A stretch of 37,801 nucleotides of DNA from Marine Group III euryarchaeote CG-Epi4 (GCA_001875365.1 MIYX01000022.1:1-37801), one strand, 5' to 3'; shown: positions 15,526-25,045, numbered from the stretch's first letter. Notes: generated by a model not told the origin, from the sequence alone. Program-made: numbers and translations.

Positions 15526-17825
15526 TTCTTCTTTTTAGGCTTCTGTTCTACCATTTCAGCTTCTTGAATGTCGCCATCAAAGCTCCATTCTTCGGCTTTC
15601 ACAGTTTCGTGTTCTTCAACTCCTTTTAAGCTAAACCTAGCCATTAAGATTGCACAGCCAACAAATACAGCTATACCGGGATAAATTGATGGTTCGTTTA
15701 TGATTCCAAGATAGATGCCGGAAACTGCCATCGCCGCAAGCCCTATACCCATAATAGCTTCTCCAGCGATTAATCCAGAAGCAAAGAGGATGCCGGGTCC
15801 GTGACTCTTTTCTTTTTCAACATCAAGTTTTGCTCTATTTTCACTTTTCAGCAAATTAGGATTAGTCTTTTTCAATGAATCATCAAATCTATTATCAACA
15901 TACATTTTGATTAACCCTCCTATGAAGATTGGAATTGTCATTTTGAGACTTAGATACATACCTACAGCTACAGCCATTATTGAGATGTCTAATTTTCCAT
16001 TATCTTTAATCCAGTATTGGGTTGCAGCTACTAGTAAACTTCCAGCAAATAGGAATGAAGGTATTGATCCTTCTAGAAATCCGCCAATTATGAAAAGAAA
16101 ATACGAGCAAACAAGTAAGTTGATATAATTCTCAGTATGCCTTAATGCTATTAGACAAAAAGCAATGCCTGCGCCCATGAATACCATAGCCCAGTCCATA
16201 CCGCCTTCTAAAATCCCAGTAGTTATACTAGACATTAAAAATGCTTGAGGTGCAGCAAGTTCACCGTTTAATATTTGTTCGGAAAGAAGATTTAGGACCA
16301 ATGGTATTGCTAATGCGCCTGCCGTAATTCCCACAATTTGTCCTATTTGTTGTCTCCAAGGAGTAGCTCCCAAAATATAGCCAGTTTTCAAGTCTTGTAA
16401 ATTATCTCCAGATATTGCACCAGCACAAGCTACAAACGCTGCAACACCGATGACTGCAACTTGTAAATCAGCAGTATTTTCTCCATTGTAAACAAAGCTA
16501 TTGAGGAGAGTAAATGTAGTTGCAGTTAATATTACGACGATAATTGTTACTCCAGAAAGGGGGTTGTTACTACTACCTACGACACCAGCCATGTACCCGG
16601 CAACTGCAGAAAATAGAAAGCCAGCTGTAAAAATAATGATAAGAGAAAGAATGGCAGGCAGCAATAGCCCCGAAATTAACCATACCATGAAGAACATTGG
16701 AACTGCCATAGCAAGGCTAGTGATTGCAACAGATTTTGCAGGTAAATCTTTATCAGTTCTAGCCATTTTTCTTTCAGCTACGGTTTGTTTCGTAGCTTCG
16801 AACATTTCGGTTATTCCCTTGAAGAGGGCTTCACGCATTACTACTAACGTGTACAAACCTCCAACAAGCATTGTGCCAACTCCAGCCATTCGCCGGCGTT
16901 CATTCATATGTGAAGCGTAGTCACCATAATTTGCTACATTTCCATTAGCAGCTTCGCTTGAAATATAGCTGATGAATAAATCAGTAGGATTGAGTATGGA
17001 ACTTGCCACTGGCATTATGAAAATTGCACCTAGTAACCCTCCGAAAAATACAAAACTTGCGATTCCAGGTCCAATTATGTATCCTACCCCGAGAAGCGCT
17101 GGCGATAATTCAGCCCCAAGGTAGAATGTTGTTTTAGATTTTGCATAAGCAACGGACTGATCTAATTTTCCGGTTAGTGTGTAAAACCCATCCCATCCGT
17201 GTTCCCATAATCCGAAACTAACTTGTTTTCCATTTGCTATAACAGATGAGCAAAGTTTGTACAACGCTCCGAAAGCAATTCCAATGAAAATCGGCATAAC
17301 TTGAGTTCCACCTTTCTCACCTGCAACTAAGACCTCTGCACATGCAACACCCTCAGGATACGGCAATTTCTCCTTAACTACGAATATTCTTCGAAGACTG
17401 ATAGAAAATAAAACTCCAATTGTTCCACCTACAAGAGCGATAATAGCAGTCTTGAGATATGGAAATTCAGCCCATCCAATTTCACCATTACTTTGGCTAT
17501 TCATTATTATTAATGCAGGTAAAGTAAAAATTACACCAGCAGCTAAAGATTCACCTGATGAAACTGCGGTTTGAACCCAGTTATTCTCTAAGATATTTGT
17601 GCCTTTAGAAATATTAGCTTTTTCTAAGCTTCTAAGTACTGCCATAGAGATAACTGCAGCAGGTATTGAAGCACTAACAGTCATGCCAACGTAAAGCCCT
17701 AGATAGACATTTGCTGCAGTTAGTAGAAAACCTAAAAGTATCGCTAAAATGATTCCTTTAGTTGTTATTTCAGGTAGAATTTTTTTGGCTGAAATGTATG
17801 GCTTATGATCAGCATTTGAAGGCAT
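15522..17825 (-). CDS. OPT-family oligopeptide transporter
   Basis: A 767-residue polytopic membrane protein that heads the six-gene minus operon. Seen: an N-terminal cytosolic stretch, then many hydrophobic spans beginning GIILAILLGFLLTAANVYLG; the family motif region LPYPEGVACAEVLVAGE; SGDNLQDLKTGYILGATPWRQQ; and a charged Lys-rich C-terminus. OPT proteins use proton coupling to import oligopeptides or metal chelates. Peptide uptake would fit a heterotrophic plankton archaeon, but the substrate is inferred. The start ATG 17825 is 79 bp from the divergent alanyl-tRNA synthetase start. Confidence 0.92.
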   Translation of the reverse strand: MPSNADHKPYISAKKILPEITTKGIILAILLGFLLTAANVYLGLYVGMTVSASIPAAVISMAVLRSLEKANISKGTNILENNWVQTAVSSGESLAAGVIFTLPALIIMNSQSNGEIGWAEFPYLKTAIIALVGGTIGVLFSISLRRIFVVKEKLPYPEGVACAEVLVAGEKGGTQVMPIFIGIAFGALYKLCSSVIANGKQVSFGLWEHGWDGFYTLTGKLDQSVAYAKSKTTFYLGAELSPALLGVGYIIGPGIASFVFFGGLLGAIFIMPVASSILNPTDLFISYISSEAANGNVANYGDYASHMNERRRMAGVGTMLVGGLYTLVVMREALFKGITEMFEATKQTVAERKMARTDKDLPAKSVAITSLAMAVPMFFMVWLISGLLLPAILSLIIIFTAGFLFSAVAGYMAGVVGSSNNPLSGVTIIVVILTATTFTLLNSFVYNGENTADLQVAVIGVAAFVACAGAISGDNLQDLKTGYILGATPWRQQIGQIVGITAGALAIPLVLNLLSEQILNGELAAPQAFLMSSITTGILEGGMDWAMVFMGAGIAFCLIALRHTENYINLLVCSYFLFIIGGFLEGSIPSFLFAGSLLVAATQYWIKDNGKLDISIMAVAVGMYLSLKMTIPIFIGGLIKMYVDNRFDDSLKKTNPNLLKSENRAKLDVEKEKSHGPGILFASGLIAGEAIMGIGLAAMAVSGIYLGIINEPSIYPGIAVFVGCAILMARFSLKGVEEHETVKAEEWSFDGDIQEAEMVEQKPKKKK

Positions 17826-17875
17826 AACGACATTCCAACTTTGGCAGTAACATTAATGCTTATGCCCCTCCGTAC

Positions 17876-17882
17876 TTTTTAA
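17876..17882 (+). promoter_or_regulatory. TATA box before alaS
   Basis: TTTTTAA is centred about 26 nt upstream of the GTG at 17905, the spacing expected for an archaeal TATA box producing a leaderless message. It lies in the 79-bp divergent gap with the OPT gene. Confidence 0.45.
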
Positions 17883-17904
17883 CCACCTACTCTTTAACTA
17901 ATAC

Positions 17905-20619
17905 GTGAGCGAAGGCATAACTCTAAAATTCTTTCAAGAGTCGGGTTTCACTAGGCAAACTTGTTCAAAGTGTAAATGCCATTTCTGGTCTCTAGTTGAA
18001 AGCGAGCTTTGCGGCGATGCACCCTGCGTAGAATATTCGTTCATTGGGAAGCCTTTGTTCCCCAAACCAATGAATTTAGATGAAGCTAGAGAAGCTTTTC
18101 TAAGGTTCTTTGAAAATAATAAACACACGAGGGTTGATAGGGCTTCAGTAGTTGCACGTTGGAGAAATGACATTTATCTTTCAATTGCTTCAATCGCAGT
18201 ATTTCAACCTCATGTTACAAGTGGCTCTTCAAATCCACCAGCTAACCCTCTGACCATTTCACAACCTTGCATTCGTTTAAATGATCTAGAATCAGTAGGT
18301 AGAAGTGGCAGACATTTAACTACTTTTGAGATGATGGCTCACCATGCCTTTAATGATGATGAAAAGACATACTATTGGCAAAATGATACTGTCAGATACT
18401 GTCATGAATTTTATACCGGACTAGGCCTTGATGGTTCTAAAATAACTTACAAAGAGAATCCGTGGGTTGGAGGGGGAAATGGAGGTGAAGCACTTGAAGT
18501 TTTAGCAGGCGGTCTTGAATTAGCAACATTAGTTTTTATGGATCTTGAAGAAGATCTAGAAGGTGACATAGAGCTTAAGGGTATAAAATTTAAGAGAATG
18601 CCTAGATCAATTGTAGACACAGGTTATGGTTTAGAGCGATTAGTGTGGGCTTCTCAGGGTACTTCAACTATTTATGAATCTGTTTTTCCAGATGCAGTTT
18701 CATTTTTAACAAAAGAAGCTAATCTAGTTGAAAAGTTAGAATCATCTGGAGCGTTAATCTCTGAAAATGCTAAATTATGTGGAGTATTATCTGTAGATTA
18801 TGGATCTGATTTGACAAAATTACGAAATATGGTGCTAGATAGACTAAATTCTCAAGGATATGATTTATCTCTGGCAGAATTTATTTCAACAATAGAGCCT
18901 CTAGAAAAATTATTTGCGATTGTAGACCATTCCAGGGCTCTAGCATTTATGTTCGGAGATGGTATTGTTCCAAGCAATGTTAAAGCCGGATATTTGGCGA
19001 GGATGGTTTTGAGGAGAACAGTGTTATTATCTAAAGATATTAATGTTCCGAATATTTTGCCTAAAATGGTAAAACACCATATTGATAATTTTTCAGAGAC
19101 TTATCCCGAATTAAGCCAAAATAAATCGCATATACTTGATATGGTCAATTTGGAAATTGAACGATTTACACAAACATTAGAAAGAGGGCGCAGGGCAGTC
19201 AAAAGAGCAATAGATTCAGGCGGTATTGATAAAGAGAAATTACTTGAGTTATACGATTCACAGGGCCTTCCTCCTTCGGTAGTTAGCGAGTTTTCTGAAG
19301 AGCAAGGTCATTCTATTGAAGTTCCCGATGGATTTTTAGCAATGGTGGCAGATAGACATGAAGGTGCTTCCAAGGATAAAAAAGAACCTCAGAGGATTAT
19401 ACCCGTAGCACCTACAAAGTTATCTTTTTATCAAGACATGGAAAAACGTAAGTTTTCTGCAAAAGTCATTTACTGTGAAAAATCAAAGGTTGCTTTTGAT
19501 ATGACCCTATTTTATCCCGAAGGTGGAGGTCAATTGGGGGATGTAGGTTCTATTCAATGGAATGGGATAAAGAGTAAAGTCATTGATGTTCAAAAAATAG
19601 GAGATGTAGTATTACATCAGCTTGAAGGTCAAGTTCCTTCAGAAGGCACAGAAATCGTAGGTTTAGTCGATGATGATAGGCGCTCAAGCTTAAGCAGACA
19701 TCATACAGCCACTCATTTGATTGGGGCAGCCTGTCGAGAAATATTAGGCTCTCACGTATGGCAAGCGGGAGCGTCAAAGTCAACAGATAGAGCCAGATTA
19801 GATATAACTCACCACAGAAGGCTAACGCGTGAAGTTGTAGAGTTAATTGAATCTAGAGTAAATTCATTAATTTTAGAAGATTATAAAGTACACACAGAGT
19901 TTTATTCAAGAGAGGAGGCAGATCTAAAGTATGGAAATTCACTTTACCAAGGTGGTGCTCCAAAATACAAGGAAGTTAGAGTAGTCGAAATTCCTAGTAT
20001 AGATGCGCAAGCTTGTGCAGGAACTCATGTGTCTTCAACATTAAAAGTTGAAGCAGTTAAGGTTTTGAGGACCGAGCGGATACAGGATGGAGTGGAACGT
20101 ATAGAATTCTCAGCCGGGCCTGCAGCAATTGAAGCAGCTCAAAGAGAAAGGGCTTTATTGGAAAAGACTGCAAAAGAGCTCGGAGTTTCAATAGAACAGG
20201 CACCAGATGCAGCACATAAGTTTGTTAAAGAATGGAAAGACTTGCGTAGTAAAGTTTCTTCATTAGAAAAAGAGTTGGCTTCCTTTAAGTCATCAAAAGT
20301 TGAATTTGAAAAACTAGGAAATATCAATTTCTACATGGATAATTTAGGCGAAGCAGACATGGGAGAAGTTCAAAAATTAGTTCGGAAAATTACATCAACC
20401 GATGGCAACCTAGCAGCAATCGGTTTTTCTAAAGGGGCAAAAGGTTCAATAATTTTGGCGAGCTCTAATTCTCTAGGTATTGATTGCGGTTCTGTACTGA
20501 AAGAGGCCTTACACTCAGCAGGAGGTAGTGGAGGCGGAAAAGCTTCATACGCCCAAGGTGCTTGCAGCTCAGAAAAAATATCTTCCGTGTTGTCTAATAT
20601 TAAGGATTCAATAGTATAA
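17905..20619 (+). CDS. alaS: Alanyl-tRNA synthetase, archaeal type
   Basis: A 904-residue class II synthetase charging tRNA-Ala. Seen: an archaeal N-terminal cysteine cluster (Cys20, Cys23, Cys36, Cys41 in the TCSKC...CGDAPC region), catalytic-core sequence with TSGSSNPPANPLTISQPCIR, the editing-domain zinc motif HHTATHL (His600, His604), the second metal motif ACAGTH (Cys704, His708), a coiled-coil linker, and a DHHA1-type glycine-rich end GGSGGGKASYAQG. The length is typical. The start is GTG 17905, which fits the TATA spacing. It is a single-gene unit converging with the CoA-binding gene 2 nt past its stop. Confidence 0.97.
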   Translation: MSEGITLKFFQESGFTRQTCSKCKCHFWSLVESELCGDAPCVEYSFIGKPLFPKPMNLDEAREAFLRFFENNKHTRVDRASVVARWRNDIYLSIASIAVFQPHVTSGSSNPPANPLTISQPCIRLNDLESVGRSGRHLTTFEMMAHHAFNDDEKTYYWQNDTVRYCHEFYTGLGLDGSKITYKENPWVGGGNGGEALEVLAGGLELATLVFMDLEEDLEGDIELKGIKFKRMPRSIVDTGYGLERLVWASQGTSTIYESVFPDAVSFLTKEANLVEKLESSGALISENAKLCGVLSVDYGSDLTKLRNMVLDRLNSQGYDLSLAEFISTIEPLEKLFAIVDHSRALAFMFGDGIVPSNVKAGYLARMVLRRTVLLSKDINVPNILPKMVKHHIDNFSETYPELSQNKSHILDMVNLEIERFTQTLERGRRAVKRAIDSGGIDKEKLLELYDSQGLPPSVVSEFSEEQGHSIEVPDGFLAMVADRHEGASKDKKEPQRIIPVAPTKLSFYQDMEKRKFSAKVIYCEKSKVAFDMTLFYPEGGGQLGDVGSIQWNGIKSKVIDVQKIGDVVLHQLEGQVPSEGTEIVGLVDDDRRSSLSRHHTATHLIGAACREILGSHVWQAGASKSTDRARLDITHHRRLTREVVELIESRVNSLILEDYKVHTEFYSREEADLKYGNSLYQGGAPKYKEVRVVEIPSIDAQACAGTHVSSTLKVEAVKVLRTERIQDGVERIEFSAGPAAIEAAQRERALLEKTAKELGVSIEQAPDAAHKFVKEWKDLRSKVSSLEKELASFKSSKVEFEKLGNINFYMDNLGEADMGEVQKLVRKITSTDGNLAAIGFSKGAKGSIILASSNSLGIDCGSVLKEALHSAGGSGGGKASYAQGACSSEKISSVLSNIKDSIV

Positions 20620-20621
20620 TT

Positions 20622-21005
20622 CTATCTTGTTTCAACCATTATACAAGAATTAATTAAATATTTAATTCCTTCAGTATTTTTTAGCCATGTTTCCAATTCC
20701 TTACTTTCAGAACCAGGTTGAAACCAGAGGTGTTTAATTCCTAGTTCAGAAATATGTGGAGTAATTTTCATAGCAACCGGAGGAGGCACTACAAAATTGG
20801 CAATATCTGGTAAGCTTTCCATTCCCTCTATCGAAGCATAAGCTTTATCGCCTTCAATTAGCTTTTCTTTTGGGTTTATCGGAACAACATTGTAGCCTTT
20901 ACTTCTGAGGTCACAGTATATTTTGTTACCATATTTTTGCTTATCATTTGAGGCTCCAATTAAGGCAATAACCGTATTTTCCTCTTTTAATTTTTCGAGT
21001 ACCAT
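20622..21005 (-). CDS. CoA-binding domain protein (YccU-like)
   Basis: A 127-residue single-domain Rossmann protein. Seen: the nucleotide-binding stretch VIALIGASNDKQKYGNKIY (12-30), then PINPKE, VVPPPVAMKI and HLWFQPGSES, the typical order for the stand-alone CoA-binding proteins related to the succinyl-CoA synthetase alpha N-domain. The cellular role of this family is poorly defined. It is convergent with alaS and divergent from topA, with a 160-bp shared upstream region. Confidence 0.88.
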   Translation of the reverse strand: MVLEKLKEENTVIALIGASNDKQKYGNKIYCDLRSKGYNVVPINPKEKLIEGDKAYASIEGMESLPDIANFVVPPPVAMKITPHISELGIKHLWFQPGSESKELETWLKNTEGIKYLINSCIMVETR

Positions 21006-21090
21006 CTAAATTTACATGTGAGCTTTAGTTTTTATTGTTTGAGATTAGTTTCTACACATAGAATATTTCTTTTTTTTAAGCTATATTTTT

Positions 21091-21110
21091 CGGGGGACTA
21101 TAGTCCCCCG
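21091..21110. repeat. Perfect 20-bp GC-rich palindrome
   Basis: CGGGGGACTATAGTCCCCCG reads identically on both strands and stands out from AT-rich flanks. It lies 56-75 bp upstream of the topA ATG, just upstream of the likely TATA element. No T-run follows on either strand, so a terminator is unlikely; a dimeric regulator site or an RNA hairpin (8-bp stem, TATA loop) are the options. Confidence 0.8.
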
Positions 21111-21155
21111 TAAATTTTAAGGTTCAGAAAAAGATATTTAATGAGCCTTTCAAAA

Positions 21156-21161
21156 AGGTGG
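21156..21161 (+). promoter_or_regulatory. Shine-Dalgarno site of topA
   Basis: AGGTGG ends 4 nt before the ATG at 21166. It implies that the topA message has a 5' leader, unlike the apparently leaderless genes nearby. Confidence 0.55.
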
Positions 21162-21165
21162 TTTA

Positions 21166-23430
21166 ATGGATTTGGTGATAGTAGAGTCCGGAGCGAAAGC
21201 AAAAACTATTCAGAAATACCTAGGTAAAAATGTAATTGTAAGAGCTTCTAACGGCCATGTTCAAGATTTACCAAATTCAGGTAAAGAAGGCAGTAAAGCG
21301 GTATGGCCAAATAAAAAATCACAGCTTCCTGAACCTTCTTGGAGCTGGACCCCTCGCTCAGAAAATCACATTAAACGTATATTATCGGATTCCCGACGCA
21401 AAAAAGTCGAAAGAGTGCTAATAGCTACTGATCCAGATAGAGAGGGCGAGTTTATAGCTTGGAGATTAGCTGAACTTTTCTCAGAATTTAGAGAAATAAA
21501 ACGTATTACATTTAATGAAATTACTAAAGAGGCAATTCGTCAAGCTCTAAATTCTGCAGGGGTTGTTGATTCAAAAATGGTCGATGCAGCCAAGGTCCGC
21601 AGATTCATGGACCGACTTATAGGATATCGAGCATCTCGTTTTTCTAGATCTTGGAATTTGAGTTCAATGGGAAGAGTTCAAACACCAGCTTTAGGTTTTG
21701 TAGTAAAAAAAGAGCATGAAATTGCAAATTTCATATCTACACCATATTGGGCATTACAAGTTACAGCTCAAGGCATAGATTTTAGAGCAAAATTTCATGA
21801 AAAGAGTGATGATGATGCTTGGAGAGATTCAAAAGGGAAGTTTGATTCGCATAGAACTAATGTATCTGACTTAGCATCAAAAGGTTTCTCGTCTTTGTCT
21901 ACAAATGGTTCAATAAAAGTAAGTAAAGTCAGTGTTAGATCATACAAGAGGAGTCCGAAGGCACCTTTTACCACAGACACACTATTGCAAACTGCAGGAA
22001 GTAGATATAGCTGGAAGCCAAGCAATACGATGAGACTTGCTCAGGGACTTTACGAAGCGGGGCATATAACATACATGCGAACAGATTCAACCCGAACAAG
22101 TTCTTCGTCGAGGCAAGTAGCCAAAGAGAAAATAACTGAAGTTTGGGGTGCAGATCAAGTAGGCAAAGGAGTAGTTTACGCCAAAAAGTCTTCAGATCAG
22201 GATGCTCATGAAGCGATACGTCCAACAAATCCTTCGGTAGAGCTTCCAAGTGGGATCGATAGTTCCCAAGCTAAGTTATATCGATTAATTTGGGCACGAT
22301 TTATTGGTAGCCAAATGATTAATTCGGAATGGTCCTCTATGAAGGTTGAAGCATTAACTGAAGGTTTTCCGAAGCCTTTTGATGGAGATACTAAATGGAG
22401 AACTTCTCCAGGTTGGGAATCTGCGTTTGAAAAAATAGATAAGAAACCTTTGACTTCTCCACCAAATCCTGAAATTAAGGAGAATTCAATTCTCAGTTTA
22501 GATAGCAAAGAGAATAATCCTAACTTGATTGAAGATGAAACTAAGCCGCCTTCCAGGTATACTCAACACGGTCTCGTAGCATTAATGAAATCCGAAGGAA
22601 TAGGCAGACCATCAACTTATGCTGCAACAATAAAAAAACTATTAGACCGAAAATATTGCAGTGATGATAGGGGCAGATTAAAGGCGACTTCTAACGGCAT
22701 TACACTTTGGGATGAGGTAAGTCCATTTTATAAACAAGAGGATAAAAATTTATTTTCAACAGATTTTACATCAGAAATGGAATCTGATTTAGATAATATT
22801 GAAACAGGTTCAAGGGATGCTGCAGAAGTTTGGGAAACGTTCCTCAACTATTTTAGAGAGCTGCACGATAATGCATTGAGAAAAAAGAAGGAATTCCCTA
22901 CCAAACGCCAAATACAATTTTATGAACGTTTAGCTTCATTAGTTTCTTCAGAAAAGCTTGAAGAATTGTTACAAGGTAATGATCCTCTAAAATACAATAG
23001 TGAAATGATGGGAGAGCTTATTGATTCTTTGATGAAGGAAACAGAAGGCATGTCACTCCCACCAACTGCAAAGCAGGTTTCATTCATAAAAAGTTTAGCC
23101 GAAAATTTAGAAATGAATGAATCTCAAGCATGTGAGCTCGTTTCTATATCTAGCTTTGAAGAATTATCTGGCGGGAAATCAGGAAGTGCAAGTACATTAA
23201 TAGGTAAATTAAAAGATCTATCAGATAGTAAGCCTAGGCCGACAAGTGTTAAGCAGATGAATTTTGTTAAAAATTTAGCAAATAAGGCAGAATTAGACGA
23301 AGATTCTGCATGTAAATTAGTAGAGGTATCTGCTTATTCGGAATTATCAGGTGGAAGAAGTGGTACTGCAAGTAAATTAATCTCAATTCTTCAGAAGAAA
23401 GTTCCAAAGAAGGCTCCTAAAAAGAAATGA
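21166..23430 (+). CDS. topA: DNA topoisomerase I (type IA)
   Basis: A 754-residue type IA topoisomerase. Seen: N-terminal Toprim domain (VIVESGAKAKTIQKYLG; TDPDREGEF at 89-97), FNEITKEAI, the strand region SMGRVQTPALG, and the catalytic motif HITYMRTDSTR with Tyr303. GIGRPSTYA closes the core. No C-terminal zinc fingers are present. Instead, from about residue 575 there are three tandem repeats of about 55 residues (starting FPTKRQIQFYERLA, PPTAKQVSFIKSLA and PTSVKQMNFVKNLA); the last two share an ELSGGxSGxAS block, and a Lys-rich tail follows. The stop overlaps the helicase start as ATGA, so the two are translated together. Confidence 0.96.
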   Translation: MDLVIVESGAKAKTIQKYLGKNVIVRASNGHVQDLPNSGKEGSKAVWPNKKSQLPEPSWSWTPRSENHIKRILSDSRRKKVERVLIATDPDREGEFIAWRLAELFSEFREIKRITFNEITKEAIRQALNSAGVVDSKMVDAAKVRRFMDRLIGYRASRFSRSWNLSSMGRVQTPALGFVVKKEHEIANFISTPYWALQVTAQGIDFRAKFHEKSDDDAWRDSKGKFDSHRTNVSDLASKGFSSLSTNGSIKVSKVSVRSYKRSPKAPFTTDTLLQTAGSRYSWKPSNTMRLAQGLYEAGHITYMRTDSTRTSSSSRQVAKEKITEVWGADQVGKGVVYAKKSSDQDAHEAIRPTNPSVELPSGIDSSQAKLYRLIWARFIGSQMINSEWSSMKVEALTEGFPKPFDGDTKWRTSPGWESAFEKIDKKPLTSPPNPEIKENSILSLDSKENNPNLIEDETKPPSRYTQHGLVALMKSEGIGRPSTYAATIKKLLDRKYCSDDRGRLKATSNGITLWDEVSPFYKQEDKNLFSTDFTSEMESDLDNIETGSRDAAEVWETFLNYFRELHDNALRKKKEFPTKRQIQFYERLASLVSSEKLEELLQGNDPLKYNSEMMGELIDSLMKETEGMSLPPTAKQVSFIKSLAENLEMNESQACELVSISSFEELSGGKSGSASTLIGKLKDLSDSKPRPTSVKQMNFVKNLANKAELDEDSACKLVEVSAYSELSGGRSGTASKLISILQKKVPKKAPKKK

Positions 23431-25025
23431 GTGAAATTACTCATAAATTTTTAAAAGTAGATGGTTTAGAAAATAGATTATATCAATCAAATATATCTAA
23501 AGCTTGTTTAGAGCAATCCACATTAGTGATTTTACCAACTGGTATGGGTAAAACAGTAGTGGCCTTGAGAATAATGCTCGAACGTTTAGACTTGGGAAAA
23601 ATTCTCCTTATGGCGCCAACAAAACCTTTAGCTCAACAACATTTTGATTTCTTTAATGAATTTTTGAACGCTGAAGTTAGTTTATTCACTGGAGCTATCT
23701 CGCCATCAGAGCGAGTGCCTCTTTGGTCTAGCTCACAGATAATTATATCGACACCTCAAGTTATAAGTAAAGACATTGAGGCGGCTAGAGCTTCATTAGA
23801 GGATTTTTCTTTGGTTATATTCGATGAAGCACATAGAGCCGTTGGAAATTATGCCTATGTTGAGATTGGTAGACATTATCTGGAAGTAGCTCAGAATCAC
23901 TTGTCAACAGGAATGACTGCATCACCAGGAAGCTCTAAGCCTGAAATTATCAGGTTATGTAGGGATTTGGGTATTACGGCAGTTGAAAATAGAGATGAAA
24001 GTGACTCTGATGTTTCTGAATACGTTCAACCAATTAAGACTCGCTGGGTTAAGATTGACATGCCTGAGGCAGTCAAAGATATTGCGAACCAGTTAAGGAA
24101 ATTACAGGATTATCTTTGTGGCAAGTTGTACAAAGGGGGTTTTCTGGATAGGCCCCGTAAGGTTTCAACAACAATGATTCTTGAGGCTGGTAAAAAATTA
24201 CAGAGACGGTTTGCCCAAACCAAACCATCTACACCTCCAAATATTTTCAACTTGATGACGACTCAAGCTATGGCAATGAAAACTGCTCATGCCATTTTGA
24301 CAGTTGAAACTCAAGGGATAATTCAGTTTTTAGATTATAGTAGTAGGATAATTGATGAAGCAAAAGCGAAGAAGAGTAATAGAGCCAATAAATGGTTATC
24401 AACTAATAGTGATTGGAAAATCGCTCATAACATAGCAAAGGCAAACAAAGCGAATCATCCAAAATTATCAAGGTTAGTTGAATTAATAGAATTACAATTA
24501 GAAGTAGGGACATCTAAATTCATTATTTTTTCAGAGATAAGGCACACAGCTTCATTAATTGTTGAAAAGTTAAGTAATCTTAACGGAGCGAAGCCTGTTC
24601 GTTTTGTTGGTCAAGGATCAAGAGATGGTGACAAAGGCATGACTCAAAAACAACAGAAAGAAATTCTTGATCAGTTTAGAAGTGGAGAATACAATATTTT
24701 GGTTGCAACTTCAGTTGGGGAAGAAGGGCTTGATATTCCTTCAACTGATGCCGTTATTTTCTATGAGCCCGTATCTTCAGCTATTAGACTTATTCAAAGA
24801 AGGGGAAGGACGGGAAGAAATAGGCCTGGAGAAGTTTTCATATTTGTTACATTAGGTAGCAGAGATGAAGCTGCACTTTGGAGTAGTCGAGGTAAAGAGC
24901 AACAAATGCAAGACATTTTTGCAGCAGGTAGATTAGAAATAGATGTACCTACAACAGATGAATTAGCAGATTCTAACTTCCTTAACAGCGATGACAGTAT
25001 TCAGACGACGTTTAGAAAGGAATAA
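23427..25025 (+). CDS. hef: Hef/FANCM-family SF2 helicase without nuclease domain
   Basis: A 532-residue DNA helicase/translocase. Seen: motif I LPTGMGKT (36-43), motif Ia APTKPLAQQH, IISTPQVI, DEAH (133-136) in VIFDEAHRAVGNYAYVEI, motif III GMTASPGS, the Hef-type insertion between the RecA domains (about residues 230-330), and motif VI QRRGRTGR near 457-464. Family members remodel stalled forks. Archaeal Hef normally carries a C-terminal XPF-like nuclease; this protein ends soon after the helicase core, so the nuclease is absent or encoded elsewhere. The 4-nt overlap with topA suggests a shared role. Confidence 0.88.
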   Translation: MSEITHKFLKVDGLENRLYQSNISKACLEQSTLVILPTGMGKTVVALRIMLERLDLGKILLMAPTKPLAQQHFDFFNEFLNAEVSLFTGAISPSERVPLWSSSQIIISTPQVISKDIEAARASLEDFSLVIFDEAHRAVGNYAYVEIGRHYLEVAQNHLSTGMTASPGSSKPEIIRLCRDLGITAVENRDESDSDVSEYVQPIKTRWVKIDMPEAVKDIANQLRKLQDYLCGKLYKGGFLDRPRKVSTTMILEAGKKLQRRFAQTKPSTPPNIFNLMTTQAMAMKTAHAILTVETQGIIQFLDYSSRIIDEAKAKKSNRANKWLSTNSDWKIAHNIAKANKANHPKLSRLVELIELQLEVGTSKFIIFSEIRHTASLIVEKLSNLNGAKPVRFVGQGSRDGDKGMTQKQQKEILDQFRSGEYNILVATSVGEEGLDIPSTDAVIFYEPVSSAIRLIQRRGRTGRNRPGEVFIFVTLGSRDEAALWSSRGKEQQMQDIFAAGRLEIDVPTTDELADSNFLNSDDSIQTTFRKE

Positions 25026-25036
25026 TCATAGCCCTA

Positions 25037-25045
25037 ATATTATAA
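25037..25045 (+). promoter_or_regulatory. TATA box before kptA
   Basis: ATATTATAA lies about 27 nt before the ATG at 25068 in the 42-bp gap after the helicase gene. The spacing fits an archaeal TATA box and a leaderless message, making kptA the start of a new transcription unit. Confidence 0.5.

Larger units (their letters stand above)
21006..21165. promoter_or_regulatory. Divergent promoter region of CoA-binding gene and topA
   Basis: This 160-bp AT-rich gap is the longest in the window. It holds a T8 run at 21070-21077, a perfect GC-rich palindrome at 21091-21110, a TATA-like AAATTTTAA at about 21112-21120 pointing to topA, and an AGGTGG ribosome site at 21156-21161. On the minus strand an ATAAAAAC element lies about 29 nt before the CoA-binding gene start. 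I see no open reading frame or tRNA in it. Confidence 0.5.

Noticed and set aside
21061..21080. T8 run at 21070-21077 as a terminator
   Set aside because: On the plus strand the nearest upstream gene (alaS) ends 450 bp earlier with an opposing gene in between; on the minus strand the run is A, so it serves no obvious transcript end.
21091..21110. Palindrome as an intrinsic terminator
   Set aside because: It lies between two divergent gene starts and has no following T-run on either strand.
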